Counted from the first letter of the stretch, positions 13,270 to 27,299 are shown. The stretch: DNA of 64,000 nucleotides from Mimachlamys varia (GCA_947623455.1 OX392532.1:45573058-45637057), one strand, 5' to 3'. Numbers and translations: made by a program. The notes: generated from the sequence alone by a model not told the origin.

Positions 13270-15454
13270 CCATATTTATTACATGGTCGTATGACATGAC
13301 TGAACGGGTCAGTTATGTGATAAAACTATTGATGAAGCGTAACGTTACGCTACCACAATTCGTACGTTACTCCATTTGGTACCCGGTCAGAAAATGATTG
13401 GAAACGTTTTTGAAAATAATATTTCAGCATTTTCCTTTGACAGTATGACAAAATAGATATTTGTCAGTATTATCATGAAATGTTTTTGTTTTCTGTAACA
13501 ATTTGCTAATTCACGATGACATCAAAGTAAAACTACCAGGAAACCAATTAAAACGCCGTGCGTGGACGAAAGTTTGAAGAATTTTGAAGGGGGTAATTTT
13601 AAGCATGTTTAAATGTTGAGTTTTGGTCCATAATTATGATCGTATGACATCAAAGTGAGTAAGTATAAATGTAGTCCAGTATGGTTTTTATAATATAAGT
13701 ATTTGCTGTTGCATAAGGAATATCTATTAGTCAAAATAAAAACACATAGTAATGGTAAATATAACTTTTTAATCCCAAATAAGCTATTTTGTTTGATATT
13801 GTAAATCTAAATTCGGTATAATGATAGTACAAATTGTACGATAAGTAGACTTTTACATACTAAATATTAAGTATTGTATCAAGTCCTTCTGACATGCTAA
13901 TTGGGGCGATACGGACTTGTATCCGTGACGCAACCGTTTATCTGTCACTGAAACTTGAAGACGTGGTGACGCGGGCCGCAGGGCGGCAGTGAGGCCAACT
14001 CCATCCGAAACAGCCCGTGACAGCGTGACTGAAACACTCCCTAAATATAACAGACGGACACTCTGTCATTTCTCTTATTGGCATCGAATGACGAGTCACG
14101 TGTCAACTAATCAGAGCGTCAAACTCAGGGGAGACTTTACTCACAGTTCGTTTACATAGCAACATTCCTAAAGAACACAAGTTTCTTTCAACTAAAGTGT
14201 TTCAATCATCCCAAGGCCACAACGTGTGAACCATCATAATGCATATCATCAAATAATATAATCATGGGACGCAGGGGACGGGGTGTTAATACCAACCCGT
14301 ACATGTAGCTGGCCAACACAGTGGAACGACCAAGTCTCTTATATCATACGGAACTATTGTATAAAGATTAAATAGCCACATACCTGTTAATGACAATAAT
14401 CGATGAAACTCTGGTATTTACAGACCCAAGGAAGGTGATGACCCCTTTTAAGGTAGCCTTGCCGTCATGTCCTGGTCCCTGGGAGTGACTCGACGATAAG
14501 TACGTGTGAGAACACCAGTCACCAGAGAAGCACGTCTCTAAATTATGAATATAGAGACACAAGGCTTTTAACACGCTTCCTTGCTTTAATTTGGTTTCGA
14601 GCAACAGTATGGTTCAATACACTCTACCAATGTTTTGGATGCAGCATTTGTGGTCTGTCGAGACCTACCGATAATCAGATGGCATGAACAATAACCTTAG
14701 TAGTGTTGTTATGATACCGCGGCTACCTAGTTTATACAGCTGATCAATGTAAGGTATTGTCACCGAACTCACACACTCTCTCTCATCAGCACGTGTTACT
14801 GGTATTTACATGTGAGGAGGCCCCTCTGGTTTACTCCGATACATTATTGATACACCAATACAGATAGGCACTCGATACAGCGCTAATTACGTTATTGTAT
14901 TGTTTTCTGGTCCTTAAATGGAAGTACGTTTGGCTTGCTAATGTTAGCGCCTGCGCAGACCTGTTTCAGCAAGAGAACTTTAAATAGTTTATAGCTGACT
15001 GTAATTAGAGAGGTAAATATTGCCTGCATTAATTATAGGTTACTCAGTATGACAATTAACAGCCACCCTCATCAAATCTATCCATTTGTGTATATTTTTT
15101 TTAGCTAGCATGCTTTCAGAAACATTTAATAACATACATGATGTTGTGAATAAAGTTCTGAAACCTTACACATCTGGGTGTCATTTTAAGTTGTTTAAGT
15201 TGTCTGTGTTTTATATTTATATTTATATTTATATCACCTATGGACATTAAAGTTACATTTCCTTAATTCTCCGGAAATGCGTGTGTGCAGTGATGAAATC
15301 TGGTCAATATGACCAGTTTATTTAAAATTCCAGTGTCAGAAAGCGAAGCCTCATCCGACTCCTGCTTCTTAAAGAAGAGAATCCAACAAACCCGACTGAT
15401 TCACATTTATTGTTTGTAAAGGTCTTGCAATGTCAATACAACACTACGACATGT

Positions 15455-15640
15455 GTCTGACAGGGTCAGAGGTCATGTCTATACAATTACTGTACCTCGT
15501 GCGTCTGACAGGGTCAGAGGTCATGTTTATACAATTACTGTACCTCGTGTATCTGACAGGGTCAGAGGTCATGTTTATACAATTACTGTACCTCGTGTGT
15601 CTGACAGGGTTAGAGGTCATGTTTGTACAATTAATGTTCG
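15455..15640. repeat. 48-bp minisatellite, 4 copies, each with a DR1 element
   Basis: Four copies start at 15455, 15503, 15551 and 15599; the last is cut short and diverged. Each unit contains two RGGTCA-type hexamers in the same direction spaced by one base: GGGTCA-G-AGGTCA at 15463-15475, 15511-15523 and 15559-15571. The fourth (15607-15619) has GGGTTA. This is the DR1 arrangement bound by RXR, HNF4 and COUP-TF type nuclear receptors. Because 48 is a multiple of 3, frames stay open on both strands (15430-15744 plus, 15444-15680 minus); I regard these as by-products. Confidence 0.85.
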
Positions 15641-17379
15641 AAATTTGGTACAAATTCAAAGACATATTAATAAAATCCACAAGATACCTTTTTATTTTTT
15701 TATTTTATTTTATTAAATTCCTTATTTTACATGATTGGTTCTAGATAACGAAAAATAAACCCCAAAAAGAGTGCGAAATGATATCGGACCGAAACTTTTA
15801 TGATCACTAGTGATGATATAAGAAGTGTTGATATAATTTTTATAGTGCTGATCTTAACTGATATTTCACTGGTAAAATGTAATAAAAAGAAATTTGTAAG
15901 ATAACGACGGTAAGGAGTATTTTGTAAGATAACGGCGGTACCGAGTATTTTGTAAGATAACGACAGTACCGAGTATTTTGTAAGAAAACGACGGTACCGA
16001 GTATTTTGTAAGATTACGACGGTACCGAGTATTTTGTAAGATAACGACGGTACCGAGTATTTTGTAAGATTACGACGGTACCGAGTAGTTTGTAAGATAA
16101 CGGCGGTACCGAGTATTTTGTAAGATTACGACGGCACCGAGTAGTTTGTAAGATTACGACGGTACCGAGTAGTTTGTAAGATTACGACGGTACCGAGTAT
16201 TTTGTAAGATTACGACGGCACCGAGTATTTTGTAAGATTACGACGGTACCGAGTATTTTGTAAGATTACGACGGTACCGAGTAGTTTGTAAGATAACGGC
16301 GGTACCGAGTATTTTGTAAGATAACTACGGTACCGAGTATTTTGTAAGATTACGACGGTAACAAGCATTTTGTAAGATAACCGCGGTACCGAGTATTTTG
16401 TAAGATTACGACGGTAACAAGCATTTTGTAAGATAACGGCGGTACCGAGTATTTTGTTAGATTACGACGGTATCGAGTATTTTGTAAGATTACGACGGTA
16501 CCGAGTATTTTGTTAGATAACGGCGGTACCGAGTATTTTGTTAGATAACGACGGTACCGAGTATTTTGTAAGATAACGGCGGTACCGAGTATTTTGTAAG
16601 ATTACGACGGTACCGAGTATTTTGTAAGATTACGACGGTAACAAGCATTTTGTAAGATAACGGCGGTACCGAGTATTTTGTAAGATTACGACGGTATCGA
16701 GTATTTTTGTAAGATTACGACGGTACCGAGTATTTTGTAAAATAAAGACGGTACCGAGTATTTTATTAGATAACGGCGGTACCGAGTATTTTGTAAGATT
16801 ACGACGGTACCGAGTATTTTGTAAGATAACGACGGTACCGAGTATTTTGTAAGATAACGACGGTACCGAGTATATTGTAAGATTACGGCGGTAACGAGTA
16901 TTTTGTAAGATAACGACGGTACCGAGTATTTTGTTAGATAACGGCGGTACCGAGTATTTTGTAAGATAATGACGTTTGGGAGTATTTTGTAAGATTACGA
17001 CGGTATCGAGTATTTTGTAAGATTACGACGGTACCGAGTATTTTGTAAGATAACGACGGTACCGAATATTTTGTTAGATAACGGCGGTACCGAGTATTTT
17101 GTAAGATTACGACGGTACCGAGTATTTTGTAAGATAACGGCGGTACCGAGTATTTTGTAAGATTACGGCGGTACCGAGTATTTTGTAAGATAACGGCGGT
17201 ACCGAGTATATTGTAAGATAACGGCGGTACCGAGTATTTTGTAAGATTACGACGGTACCGAGTATTTTGTAAGATTACGACGGTACCGAGTATTTTGTAA
17301 GAAAACGACGGTACCGAGTATTTTTTAAGATTACGACGGTACCGAGTATTTTGTAAGATTACGACGGTACCGAGTATTT

Positions 17380-18225
17380 TGTAAGATTACGACTTTACCG
17401 ATTATTTTGTAAGATAACGACGTTAGGGAGTATTTTGTAAGATAACGACGGTAGGGAGTATTTTGTAAGATCACGACGGTACCGAGTATTTTGTAAGATT
17501 ACGACGGTACCAAATCTTTTGTAAGATAACGACGGTAGGGAGTATTTTGTAAGATAACGACGGTACCGAATATTTTGTAAGATTACGACGGTACCGAGTA
17601 TTTTGGAAGATTACGACGGTACCGAGTAGTTTGGAAGATAACGGCGGTACCGATTATTTTGTAAGAGTACGACGGTACCGAGTATTTTGTAAGATTACGA
17701 CGGTACCGAGTATTTTGTAAGATTACGACGGTACCGAGTAGTTTGTAAGATAACGGCGGTACCGAGTATTTTGTAAGATAACTACGGTACCGAGTATTTT
17801 GTAAGATTACGACGGTAACAAGCATTTTGTAAGATAACCGCGGTACCGAGTATTTTGTAAGATTACGACGGTAACAAGCATTTTGTAAGATAACGGCGGT
17901 ACCGAGTATTTTGTAAGATTACGACGGTATCGAGTATTTTGTAAGATTACGACGGTACCGAGTATTTTGTAAAATAAAGACGGTACCGAGTATTTTGTTA
18001 GATAACGGCGGTACCGAGTATTTTGTAAGATTACGACGGTACCGAGTATTTTGTAAGATAACGGCGGTACCGAGTATTTTGTAAGATTACGACGGTACCG
18101 AGTATTTTGTAAGATTACGACGGTAACAAGCATTTTGTAAGATAACGGCGGTACCGAGTATTTTGTAAGATTACGATGGTATCGAGTATTTTTGTAAGAT
18201 TACGACGGTACCGAGTATTTTGTAA
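17380..18225. repeat. Higher-order block of array C, copy 1
   Basis: This block recurs 1373 bp downstream (49 units plus 1 bp). Identical minus-strand translations occur at 17583-17825 and 18956-19198, and at 17807-18133 and 19180-19506. Rare markers are shared: gtccg-free tagggag units, ctttaccgatt, agtttggaag and aacaagcatttt with ccgcgg. The edges are approximate: one extra unit lies left of the block and one missing unit right of it. Confidence 0.75.
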
Positions 18226-18752
18226 AATAACGGCGGTACCGAGTATTTTGTAAGATTACGACGGTACCGAGTATTTTGTAAGATAACGACGGTACCGAGT
18301 ATTTTGTAAGATAACGACGGTACCGAGTATATTGTAAGATTACGGCGGTAACGAGTATTTTGTAAGATAACGACGGTACCGAGTATTTTGTTAGATAACG
18401 GCGGTACCGAGTATTTTGTAAGATAATGACGTTAGGGAGTATTTTGTAAGATTACGACGGTATCGAGTATTTTGTAAGATTACGACGGTACCGAGAATTT
18501 TGTAAAATAAAGACGGTACCGAATATTTTGTAAGATAACGGCGGTACCGAGTATTTTGTAAGATTACGGCGGTACCGAGTATTTTGTAAGATAACGGCGG
18601 TACCGAGTATATTGTAAGATAACGGCGGTACCGAGTATTTTGTAAGATTACGACGGTACCGAGTATTTTGTAAGATTACGACGGTACCGAGTATTTTGTA
18701 AGAAAACGACGGTACCGAGTATTTTTTAAGATTACGACGGTACCGAGTATTT

Positions 18753-19598
18753 TGTAAGATTACGACTTTACCGATTATTTTGTAAGATAACGACGTTAGG
18801 GAGTATTTTGTAAGATAACGACGGTAGGGAGTATTTTGTAAGATCACGACGGTACCGAATATTTTGTAAGATTACGACGGTACCAAATCTTTTGTAAGAT
18901 AACGACGGTAGGGAGTATTTTGTAAGATAACGACGGTACCGAATATTTTGTAAGATTACGACGGTACCGAGTATTTTGGAAGATTACGACGGTACCGAGT
19001 AGTTTGGAAGATAACGGCGGTACCGATTATTTTGTAAGAGTACGACGGTACCGAGTATTTTGTAAGATTACGACGGTACCGAGTATTTTGTAAGATTACG
19101 ACGGTACCGAGTAGTTTGTAAGATAACGGCGGTACCGAGTATTTTGTAAGATAACTACGGTACCGAGTATTTTGTAAGATTACGACGGTAACAAGCATTT
19201 TGTAAGATAACCGCGGTACCGAGTATTTTGTAAGATTACGACGGTAACAAGCATTTTGTAAGATAACGGCGGTACCGAGTATTTTGTAAGATTACGACGG
19301 TATCGAGTATTTTGTAAGATTACGACGGTACCGAGTATTTTGTAAAATAAAGACGGTACCGAGTATTTTGTTAGATAACGGCGGTACCGAGTATTTTGTA
19401 AGATTACGACGGTACCGAGTATTTTGTAAGATAACGGCGGTACCGAGTATTTTGTAAGATTACGACGGTACCGAGTATTTTGTAAGATTACGACGGTAAC
19501 AAGCATTTTGTAAGATAACGGCGGTACCGAGTATTTTGTAAGATTACGATGGTATCGAGTATTTTTGTAAGATTACGACGGTACCGAGTATTTTGTAA
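18753..19598. repeat. Higher-order block of array C, copy 2
   Basis: This is the second copy of the block at about 17380-18225, offset 1373 bp. A related marker unit with aatgacgtt appears near 16968, 18424 and 19826 (spacings about 1456 and 1402). The order of roughly 1.4 kb is therefore present at least three times. Confidence 0.75.
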
Positions 19599-20690
19599 AA
19601 TAAAGACGGTACCGAGTATTTTGTTAGATAACGGCGGTACCGAGTATTTTGTAAGATTACGACGGTACCGAGTATTTTGTAAGATAACGACGGTACCGAG
19701 TATTTTGTAAGATAACGACGGTACCGAGTATATTGTAAGATTACGGCGGTAACGAGTATTTTGTAAGATAACGACGGTACCGAGTATTTTGTTAGATAAC
19801 GGCGGTACCGAGTATTTTGTAAGATAATGACGTTAGGGAGTATTTTGTAAGATTACGACGGTATCGAGTATTTTGTAAGATTACGACGGTACCGAGAATT
19901 TTGTAAAATAAAGACGGTACCGAATATTTTGTTAGATAACGGCGGTACCGAGTATTTTGTAAGATGACGACGGTACCGAGTATTTTGTAAGATAACGGCG
20001 GTACCGAGTATTTTGTAAGATTACGGCGGTACTGAGTATTTTGTAAGATAACGGCGGTACCGAGTATATTGTAAGATAACGGCGGTACCGAGTATTTTGT
20101 AAGATTACGACGGTACCGAGTATTTTGTAAGATTACGACGGTACCGAGTATTTTGTAAGAAAACGACGGTACCGAGTATTTTTTAAGATTACGACGGTAC
20201 CGAGTATTTTGTAAGATTACGACGGTACCGAGTATTTTGTAAGATTACGACTTTACCGATTATTTTGTAAGATAACGACGTTAGGGAGTATTTTGTAAGA
20301 TAACGACGGTAGGGAGTATTTTGTAAGATCACGACGGTACCGAATATTTTGTAAGATTACGACGGTACCAAATCTTTTGTAAGATAACGACGGTACCGAG
20401 TATTTTTTAAGATTACGACGGTACCGAATATTTTGTAAGATTACGACGGTACCGAGTATTTTGGAAGATTACGACGGTACCGAGTAGTTTGGAAGATAAC
20501 GGCGGTACCGATTATTTTGTAAGAGTACGACGGTACCGAGTATTTTGTAAGATTACGACGGTACCGAGTATTTTGAAAGATAATAACTGTTCCGAGTATT
20601 TTGTAAGATTACGACGGTACCGAGTATTTTGTAAGATTACGACGGTACCGAGTATTTTGTAAGATTACGACGGTACACATGTTACACATT

Positions 20691-20735
20691 GTTGCTTAGT
20701 GTCTGTGCGGGCTATGTGATAGCCTATAAAGCAAC
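20691..20735 (+). other. Nested hairpin next to the array C edge
   Basis: The outer arms gttgctt (20691-20697) and aagcaac (20729-20735) enclose a perfect inner hairpin ggctat-gtg-atagcc (20710-20724). The 45-nt fold is self-contained and starts 14 bp after the last array C unit. It has no tRNA T-arm motif, so it is not called a tRNA. Confidence 0.45.
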
Positions 20736-21211
20736 CGTTAAACATTCTTGTTTGTTACTAAATCTAGACGTAGAATTCATCTCAAGCAGCACAAACACAA
20801 AGTTCAACATAAGCTCAGAAACGATTAAATTCTCGGAATTCCCATAAGGGTTTTAATTGAATTGTACTTTCATTTTGTTGCTGTAAAGTCGACGCATTCT
20901 CGTACACATGGGTCCGCATGGCGGTAAATCTCTCCCGCATTCCCCGCCCAAACTCCCCGGGGAATCATTTGCAAACTACGACTTTTGAAAATATTCGGTT
21001 AGATGTACGGAGACCCAGTAATAACATTATTTGAATGCAGGTGTATTTGCCTGTAACTCTAGCGGTATAAACTACTGAATAAGCGATACTCTTGAATCGT
21101 TTAATAGTTCCCAGAGCGTTTTTGAAGCGTTATGGAACGAACTGCTAATTTTGTAACGCTTGAAAACAAACAAATGAAAAAGATACCGTGAACATTGGCT
21201 ATGATTATTCA

Positions 21212-21257
21212 GTCGTTATCTTACAAAATACTCGGTACCGTCGTAATCTTACAATAT
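21212..21257 (-). repeat. Orphan array C fragment in inverted orientation
   Basis: These 46 bp read as the reverse complement of about one and a half array C units, including CGGTACCG, attttgtaagat and gattacgac. They sit about 535 bp beyond the array's right end in otherwise unique DNA. The match is essentially perfect to common unit types, so it is not an ancient relic. It indicates an inversion or a separate insertion. Confidence 0.85.
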
Positions 21258-24200
21258 AGCTGTATGCATGGCATCGATATTAGAGACAATATCCAGTTGT
21301 GGAAACGCATAACGCACCAACAATTGCGTGCGCACATCGTGCATACATCGTGCACACAACGTACCAACATCTTCGCACATAGTGCATGCAACTGTGCAAT
21401 CTAAAGTTCGTTCGGTCATATGTAGGGGTTTTCTGCACGCAAACACTAGATACTGTACTACATATTGATAACACTAGAAACTGTACTACATATTGATAAC
21501 ACTAGACACTGTACCTATATATTGATAACACTAGATACTGTACTACATATTGATAACACTAGAAACTGTACTATATATTGATAACACTAGATACTGTACC
21601 TATATATTGATAACACTAGAAACTCTACTACATATTGATAACACTAGACACTGTTCCTATATATTGATAACACTAGAAACTGTACTACATATTGATAACA
21701 CTAGACACTGTACTACATATTGATAACACTAGAAACTGTACCTATATATTGATAACACTAGATACTGTACTACATATTGATAACACTAGAAACTGTACCT
21801 ATATATTGATAACACTAGATACTGTACTACATATTGATAACACAAGATAATGTACCTATATATTGGTAACACTAGATACTGTACCTATATATTGATAACA
21901 CTAGAAACTGTACATATATATTGATAACACTAGACACTGTACTATATCTTGATAACACTATACACCGTACTTATATATTGATAACACTAGATACTGTACT
22001 ATATCTTGATAACACTAGACACTGTACTTATATATTGATAACACTAGACACTGTACCTATATATTGATAACACTAGATACTCTACCTATATATTGATAAC
22101 CCTAGACACTGTACTACATATTGATAACACAAGATAATGTACCTATATATTGGTAACACTAGATACTGTACTACATATTGATAACACTAGACACTGTACC
22201 TATATATTGGTAACACTAGATACTGCACTATATATTGATAACACTAGATACTGTACCTATATATTGGTAACACTAGATACTGAACCTTTTATTGATAACA
22301 CTAGACACTGTACTTATATATTGATAACAGTAGACATTGTACTACATATTGATAACACTAGATACATGTATTGTACCTATATATTGATAACACTAGATAC
22401 TGTACTACATATTGATAACACTAGATACTGTACCTATATATTGATAACACTAGATACTGTACTACATATTGATAACACTAGATACTGTACCTATATATTG
22501 ATAACACTAGATACTGTACCTTTATATTGGTAACACTAGATACTGTACTATATATTGGTAACACTAGATACTGAACCTTTTTATTGATAACACTAGACAC
22601 TGTACTACATATTGATAACACTAGACATTGTACCTATATATTGATAACACTAGACACTGAAGTAATTATTGATAACACTAGATACTGTACCTATATATTG
22701 ATAACACTAGATACTGTACCTATATATTGATAGCACTAGATACTGTACTACATATTGATAACACTAGATACTGTACATATATATCGCTAACACTAGACAC
22801 TGTACTATATATTGATAACACTAGATACTGTACCTATATATCGCTAACACTAGACACTGTACTACATATTGATAACACTAGATACTGTACCTATATATCG
22901 CTAACACTAGACACTGTACTACATATTGATAACACTAGACACTGTACTATATATTGATAACACTAGACACTGTACCTATATATTGATAACACTAGATACT
23001 GTACTACATATTGATAACACTAGACACTGTACCTATATATCGCTAACACTAGACACTGTACTATATATTGATAACACTAGACACTGTACTGCATATTGAT
23101 AACACTAGATACTGTACCTATATATTGATAACACTAGATACTGTACTACATATTGATAACACTAGATACTGTACCACATATTAATAACACTAGATACTGT
23201 ACTACATATTGATAACACTAGACACTGTACTATATATTGATAACACTAGACACTGTACTACATATTGATAAAACTAGATACTGTACCTATGTATTGATAA
23301 CACTAGATACTGTACTACATTTTGATAACACTAGACACTGTACTACATATTGATAACACTAGATACTGTACTACATATTGGTAACACAAGATACTGTTCC
23401 TATATATTGATAACACTAGATACTGTACTATATATTGATAACACAAGATAATGTACCTATATATTGGTAACACTAGATACTGTACCTATATATTGATAAC
23501 ACTAGAAACTGTACCTATATATTGATAACACTAGACACTGTACTATATCTTGATAACACTATACACTGTACTTATATATTGATAACACTAGATACTGTAC
23601 TATATCTTGATAACACTAGACACTGTACTTATATATTGATAACACTAGACTCTGTACCTATATATTGATAACACTAGATACTCTACCTATATATTGATAA
23701 CCCTAGACACTGTACTACATATTGATAACACAAGATAATGTACCTATATATTGGTAACACTAGATACTGTACTACATATTGATAACACTAGATACTTTAC
23801 CTTTATATTGGTAACACTAGATACTGTACTACATATTGATAACACTAGACACTGTACCTATATATTGGTAACACTAGATACTGTACTACATATTGATAAC
23901 ACTAGACATTGTACCTATATATTGATAACACTAGACACTGAAGTAATTATTGATAACACAAGATAATGTACCTATATATTGGTAACACTAGATACTGTAC
24001 CTATATATTGGTAACACTAGATACTGTACCTATATATTGATAACACTAGACACTGTACTATATCTTGATAACACTATACACTGTACTTATATATTGATAA
24101 CACTAGATACTGTACTATATCTTGATAACACTAGACACTGTACTTATATATTGATAACACTAGACTCTGTACCTATATATTGATAACACTAGATACTCTA

Positions 24201-26149
24201 CCTATATATTGATAACCCTAGACACTGTACTACATATTGATAACACAAGATAATGTACCTATATATTGGTAACACTAGATACTGTACGTATATATTGATA
24301 ACACTAGACACTGTACCTATATATTGATAAGACTAGATACTTTACCTTTATATTGGTAACACTAGATACTGTACTACATATTGATAACACTAGACACTGT
24401 ACCTATATATTGGTAACACTAGATACTGTACTACATATTGATAACACTAGATACTGAACCTTTTATTGATAACACTAGACACTGTACTACATATTGATAA
24501 CACTAGATACTCTACCTATATATTGATAACCCTAGACACTGTACTACATATTGATAACACTAGATACTCTACCTACATATTGATAACACTAGACACTGTA
24601 CTTATATATTGATAACAGTAGACATTGTACTACATATTGATAACACTAGATACATGTATTGTACCTATATATTGGTAACACTAGATACTGTACTACATAT
24701 TGATAACACTAGATACTGTACCTATATATTGATAACACTAGATACTGTACTACATATTGATAACACTAGATACTGAACCTTTATATTGATAACACTAGAT
24801 ACATGTATTGTACCTTTTTATTGATAACACTAGATACTGTACTACATATTGATAACACTAGATACTGTACCTTTATATTGGTAACACTAGATACTGTACT
24901 ATATATTGGTAACACTAGATACTGAACCTTTTTATTGATAACACTAGACACTGTACTACATATTGATAACACTAAACATTGTACCTATATATTGATAACA
25001 CTAGACACTGAAGTAATTATTGATAACACCAGATACTGTACCTATATATTGATAACACTAGATACTGTACCTATATATTGATAACACTATATACTGTACT
25101 ACATATTGATAACACTAGATACTGTACCTATATATCGCTAACACTAGACACTGTACTATATATTGATAACACTAGATACTGTACCTATATATCGCTAACA
25201 CTAGACACTGTACTACATATTGATAACACTAGATACTGAACCTATATATCGCTAACACTAGACACTGTACTACATATTGATAACACTAGACACTGTACTA
25301 TATATTGATAACACTAGACACTGTACCTATATATTGATAACACTAGATACTGTACTACATATTGATAACACTAGATACTGTACCTATATATCGCTAACAC
25401 TAGACACTGTACTATATATTGATAACACTAGACACTGTACTACATATTGATAACACTAGATACTGTACCTATATATTGATAACACTAGATACTGTACTAC
25501 ATATTGATAACACTAGATACTGTACCACATATTAATAACACTAGATACTTTACTATATATTGATAACACTAGATACTGTACCTATATATTGATAACACTA
25601 GACACTGAAGTAATTATTGATAACACTAGATACTGTACCTATATATTGATAACACTAGATACTGTACTACATATTGATAACACTAGACACTGTACTACAT
25701 ATTCATAACACTAGATACTGTACTACATATTGGTAACACAAGATACTGTTCCTTTATATTGATAACACTAGATACTGTACCTATATATTGATAACACAAG
25801 ACACTGTACTACATATTGGTAACACAAGATACTGTACTACATATTGATAACACTAGACACTGTACCTATATATTGATAACACTAAACGCTGTACTATCTA
25901 TTGATAACACTAGATACTGTACCTATATATTGATAACACTAGACACTGTACTACATATTGATAACACAAGATAATGTACCTATATAATGATAACACTAGA
26001 TACTGTACTACATATTGATAACACTAGACACTGTACTACATATTGATAACACTATATACTGTACCTATATATTGGTAATACTAGATACTGTACCTATATA
26101 TTGGTAACACTAGATACTGTACTACATATTGATAACACTAGATACTGTA

Positions 26150-27250
26150 CCTATATATGGATAACAATATATACTGTAATATATATTGATAACACTAGAC
26201 ACTGTACTACATATTGATAACACTAGATACACTACCTACATATTGCTAACACTAGACACTGTACTATATATTGATAACACTAGATACTGTACCAATATAT
26301 TGATAACACTAGATACTTTATCTATATATTGATAACACTAGACATTGTACTATATATTGATAACACTAGACACTGTACTATATATTGATAACACTAGATA
26401 CTGTACTATATATTGATAACATTAGATACTGTATTACATATTGATAACACTAGATACTGTACCTATATATTGATAACACTAGATACTGTACTACATATTG
26501 ATAACACTAGATACTGTACTATATATTGATACCAATAGATACTGTACCTTTATATTGATAACACTAGACACAGTACTATATATTGATAACACTAGATACT
26601 GTACTACATATTGATAACACTAGAAACTGTACCACATATTGATAACACTAGACACGTTACTACATATTGATAACACTAGAAACCGTACTACATATTGATA
26701 ACACCAGAAACTGTACTACATATTGAAAATACTATAAACTGTACCTATATATTGCTTACACTAAACGCTGTACTATATATTGATAACACTAGATACTGTA
26801 CTATATATTGATAACAATAGATACTGTACTATATATATATAACACTAGATACTGTACTACATATTGATAACACTAGACACTGTACCTATATATTGATAAC
26901 ACTAGATACTGTACTACATATTGATAACACTAGAAAATCTACTTACATATTGATAACACTAGATACTGTACTACATATTGATAACACTAGACACTAATCT
27001 TCATATTGATATCACTAGACACTGTACCTATATATTGGTAACACTAGATACTGTGCTACATATTGATAACACTAGACACTGTACTACATATTGATAACAC
27101 TCGACACTGTACCATATATTGATAACACTAGATACTGTACTATATATTGATACCACTAGATAATGTACGACATATTGATAACAGTAGACACTGTACCTAT
27201 ATATTGATAACACTAGACACTGTACTACATATTGATAACACTAGACACTG
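26150..27250. repeat. Higher-order block of array D, copy 1
   Basis: A string of rare monomers is recognisable here: the tatatatggataacaata unit at 26152, gataccaatag, cacgttactac, ttgcttacac, tatatatatataac, aaaatctactt and cactaatcttc. The same order recurs at about 29890-30900 (offset 3739) and about 36158-37170. Confidence 0.75.
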
Positions 27251-27299
27251 TACCTATATATTGATAACACTAGACACTGTACTACATATTGATAACACT

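Larger units (their letters stand above)
13086..15454. other. Non-repetitive island between arrays, no convincing gene
   Basis: This 2.4-kb stretch is not tandemly repeated. It holds paired CREs (13219-13242), a CACGTG hairpin (13252-13269), a GC/CpG-richer part at about 13900-14160 (with gacgcgggccgcagggcgg, an ATTGG box and a second CACGTG), a GCGCCTGCGCA element near 14948 similar to an NRF-1 site, a polyadenylation-like AATAAA at 15149, and a short TTTATA run at about 15211-15234. The minus strand has a 78-codon frame (14368-14604) that runs into a donor-like AG/GTATGT at about 14384. No recognisable protein similarity was seen. A promoter or first exon of an unseen gene is possible but unproven. 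Confidence 0.5.
15893..20676. repeat. Satellite array C, 28-bp unit, about 170 copies
   Basis: A 28-bp tandem repeat of the form gtaagattacgacggtaccg then agtatttt. An 8-bp palindrome CGGTACCG (with a KpnI GGTACC) sits in most units. Common variants are gattacgac/gataacggc/gataacgac, accgagtagttt, aacaagcatttt and tagggag. Occasional 1-bp insertions (for example a fifth T near 16700) shift the phase. Minus-strand frames of 80-131 codons (for example 18452-18847) arise because three 28-bp units make 84 bp, and the minus-strand unit lacks stops in any phase. They repeat with 28 residues and are not taken as genes. Confidence 0.97.
20677..21442. other. Unique spacer between arrays C and D
   Basis: A non-tandem 766-bp stretch. 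It holds a nested hairpin right after array C, a 10-bp palindrome TCCCCGGGGA at 20954-20963 in a locally GC-rich part, and an orphan inverted fragment of array C at 21212-21257. A run of loosely repeated cgtgcaca-like words lies at about 21328-21395. Short frames (for example 21195-21404 plus) show no recognisable similarity. I see no gene. Confidence 0.6.

Noticed and set aside
17583..19506. Minus-strand frames of 80-131 codons in array C
   Set aside because: They repeat every 28 residues because three units equal 84 bp and the minus-strand unit lacks stops. They are satellite by-products.
20691..20735. tRNA gene at the nested hairpin
   Set aside because: There is no T-arm GTTCRA motif and no four-arm layout; only two nested stems are present.
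21195..21474. Short frames on both strands between arrays C and D
   Set aside because: They overlap the inverted array C fragment and the cgtgcaca-rich stretch; no similarity and mutually overlapping.
22150..22533. 127-codon and other frames in array D
   Set aside because: They follow from the 57-bp dimer and end wherever alternation slips; copies at several places are block duplicates, not a gene family.
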